NCBI GenBank assembly: GCA_963971285.1
Contig: OZ020262.1
Span: 11,166,745-11,230,744 of the forward strand
Direction of reading: 5' to 3'
DNA length: 64,000 bases
DNA from: Astropecten irregularis
Lineage: Eukaryota; Echinodermata; Asteroidea; Paxillosida; Astropectinidae
Shown: positions 63,949-64,000 of the stretch, in pieces
Position numbering within the stretch: the stretch's first letter is position 1
Layout: each line of letters starts with the position of its first letter
Notes under the pieces: model-generated
Seen by the model: only the letters and a program-made list of their open reading frames with translations
The model's database searches: none
Told to the model about the DNA's origin: nothing
Position numbers and translations under genes: made by a program

Positions 63949-64000
63949 GTAAGTCATCTCATGAATACACTGACCATAGAACATCGCAAATAGCGACCGC

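Overview
This is a window of animal nuclear DNA. It has multi-exon genes with GT..AG introns, tRNA-derived SINEs, many short foldback transposons (MITEs) and metazoan proteins. The protein set and the dense MITE/SINE landscape suggest an invertebrate deuterostome, most likely an echinoderm or a close relative. That placement is an inference, not a sequence match. There are no CRISPR arrays, operons, rRNA genes or convincing functional tRNA genes.

Layout. (1) 242-7185, minus: UPF3 (nonsense-mediated decay and exon-junction factor), 11 coding exons, 772 aa, with an unusually long RD/PRD-rich tail. (2) 7501-12932, plus: a PLP-dependent D-cysteine desulfhydrase/ACC-deaminase-like enzyme, 9 exons, 375 aa. 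It diverges from UPF3 across a 315-bp gap. (3) 16020-18952, minus: CWC15 (spliceosome), 6 exons, 228 aa. (4) 19969-28185, plus: PCID2 (TREX-2 type mRNA-export factor), 13 exons, 401 aa, divergent from CWC15. (5) 32956-35675, minus: SPRYD7, 5 exons, 195 aa. (6) 37389-58880, plus: a secreted tolloid/BMP1-like astacin metalloproteinase, 16 exons, 1102 aa, ordered signal-pro-astacin-CUB-CUB-EGF-EGF-EGF-CUB-CUB-Thr-rich tail. Its 5.7-kb intron between EGF2 and EGF3 holds two antisense genes: an intronless 668-aa protein (50706-52712) and a two-exon 101-aa coiled-coil protein (54072-54530). I recognised neither. (7) 61429-63948, plus: the first four coding exons of an unrecognised gene that runs off the window.

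I checked every exon model above for reading-frame continuity across all junctions. Three of the genes (UPF3, CWC15, PCID2) act in nuclear mRNA processing, export or surveillance. Nothing in the sequence shows that they are co-regulated beyond the divergent gene pairs.

Introns and intergenic DNA are packed with repeats. They include at least ten foldback/MITE families, several tRNA-derived SINE families, a hAT-like element with an intact 8-bp target duplication, a tandemly amplified 3' end of a non-LTR retrotransposon, and several minisatellites. The most noteworthy observations are the tolloid domain order with its nested antisense genes, the UPF3 C-terminal extension, the amplified retrotransposon end, and the tandem repeat that contains the PCID2 stop codon.
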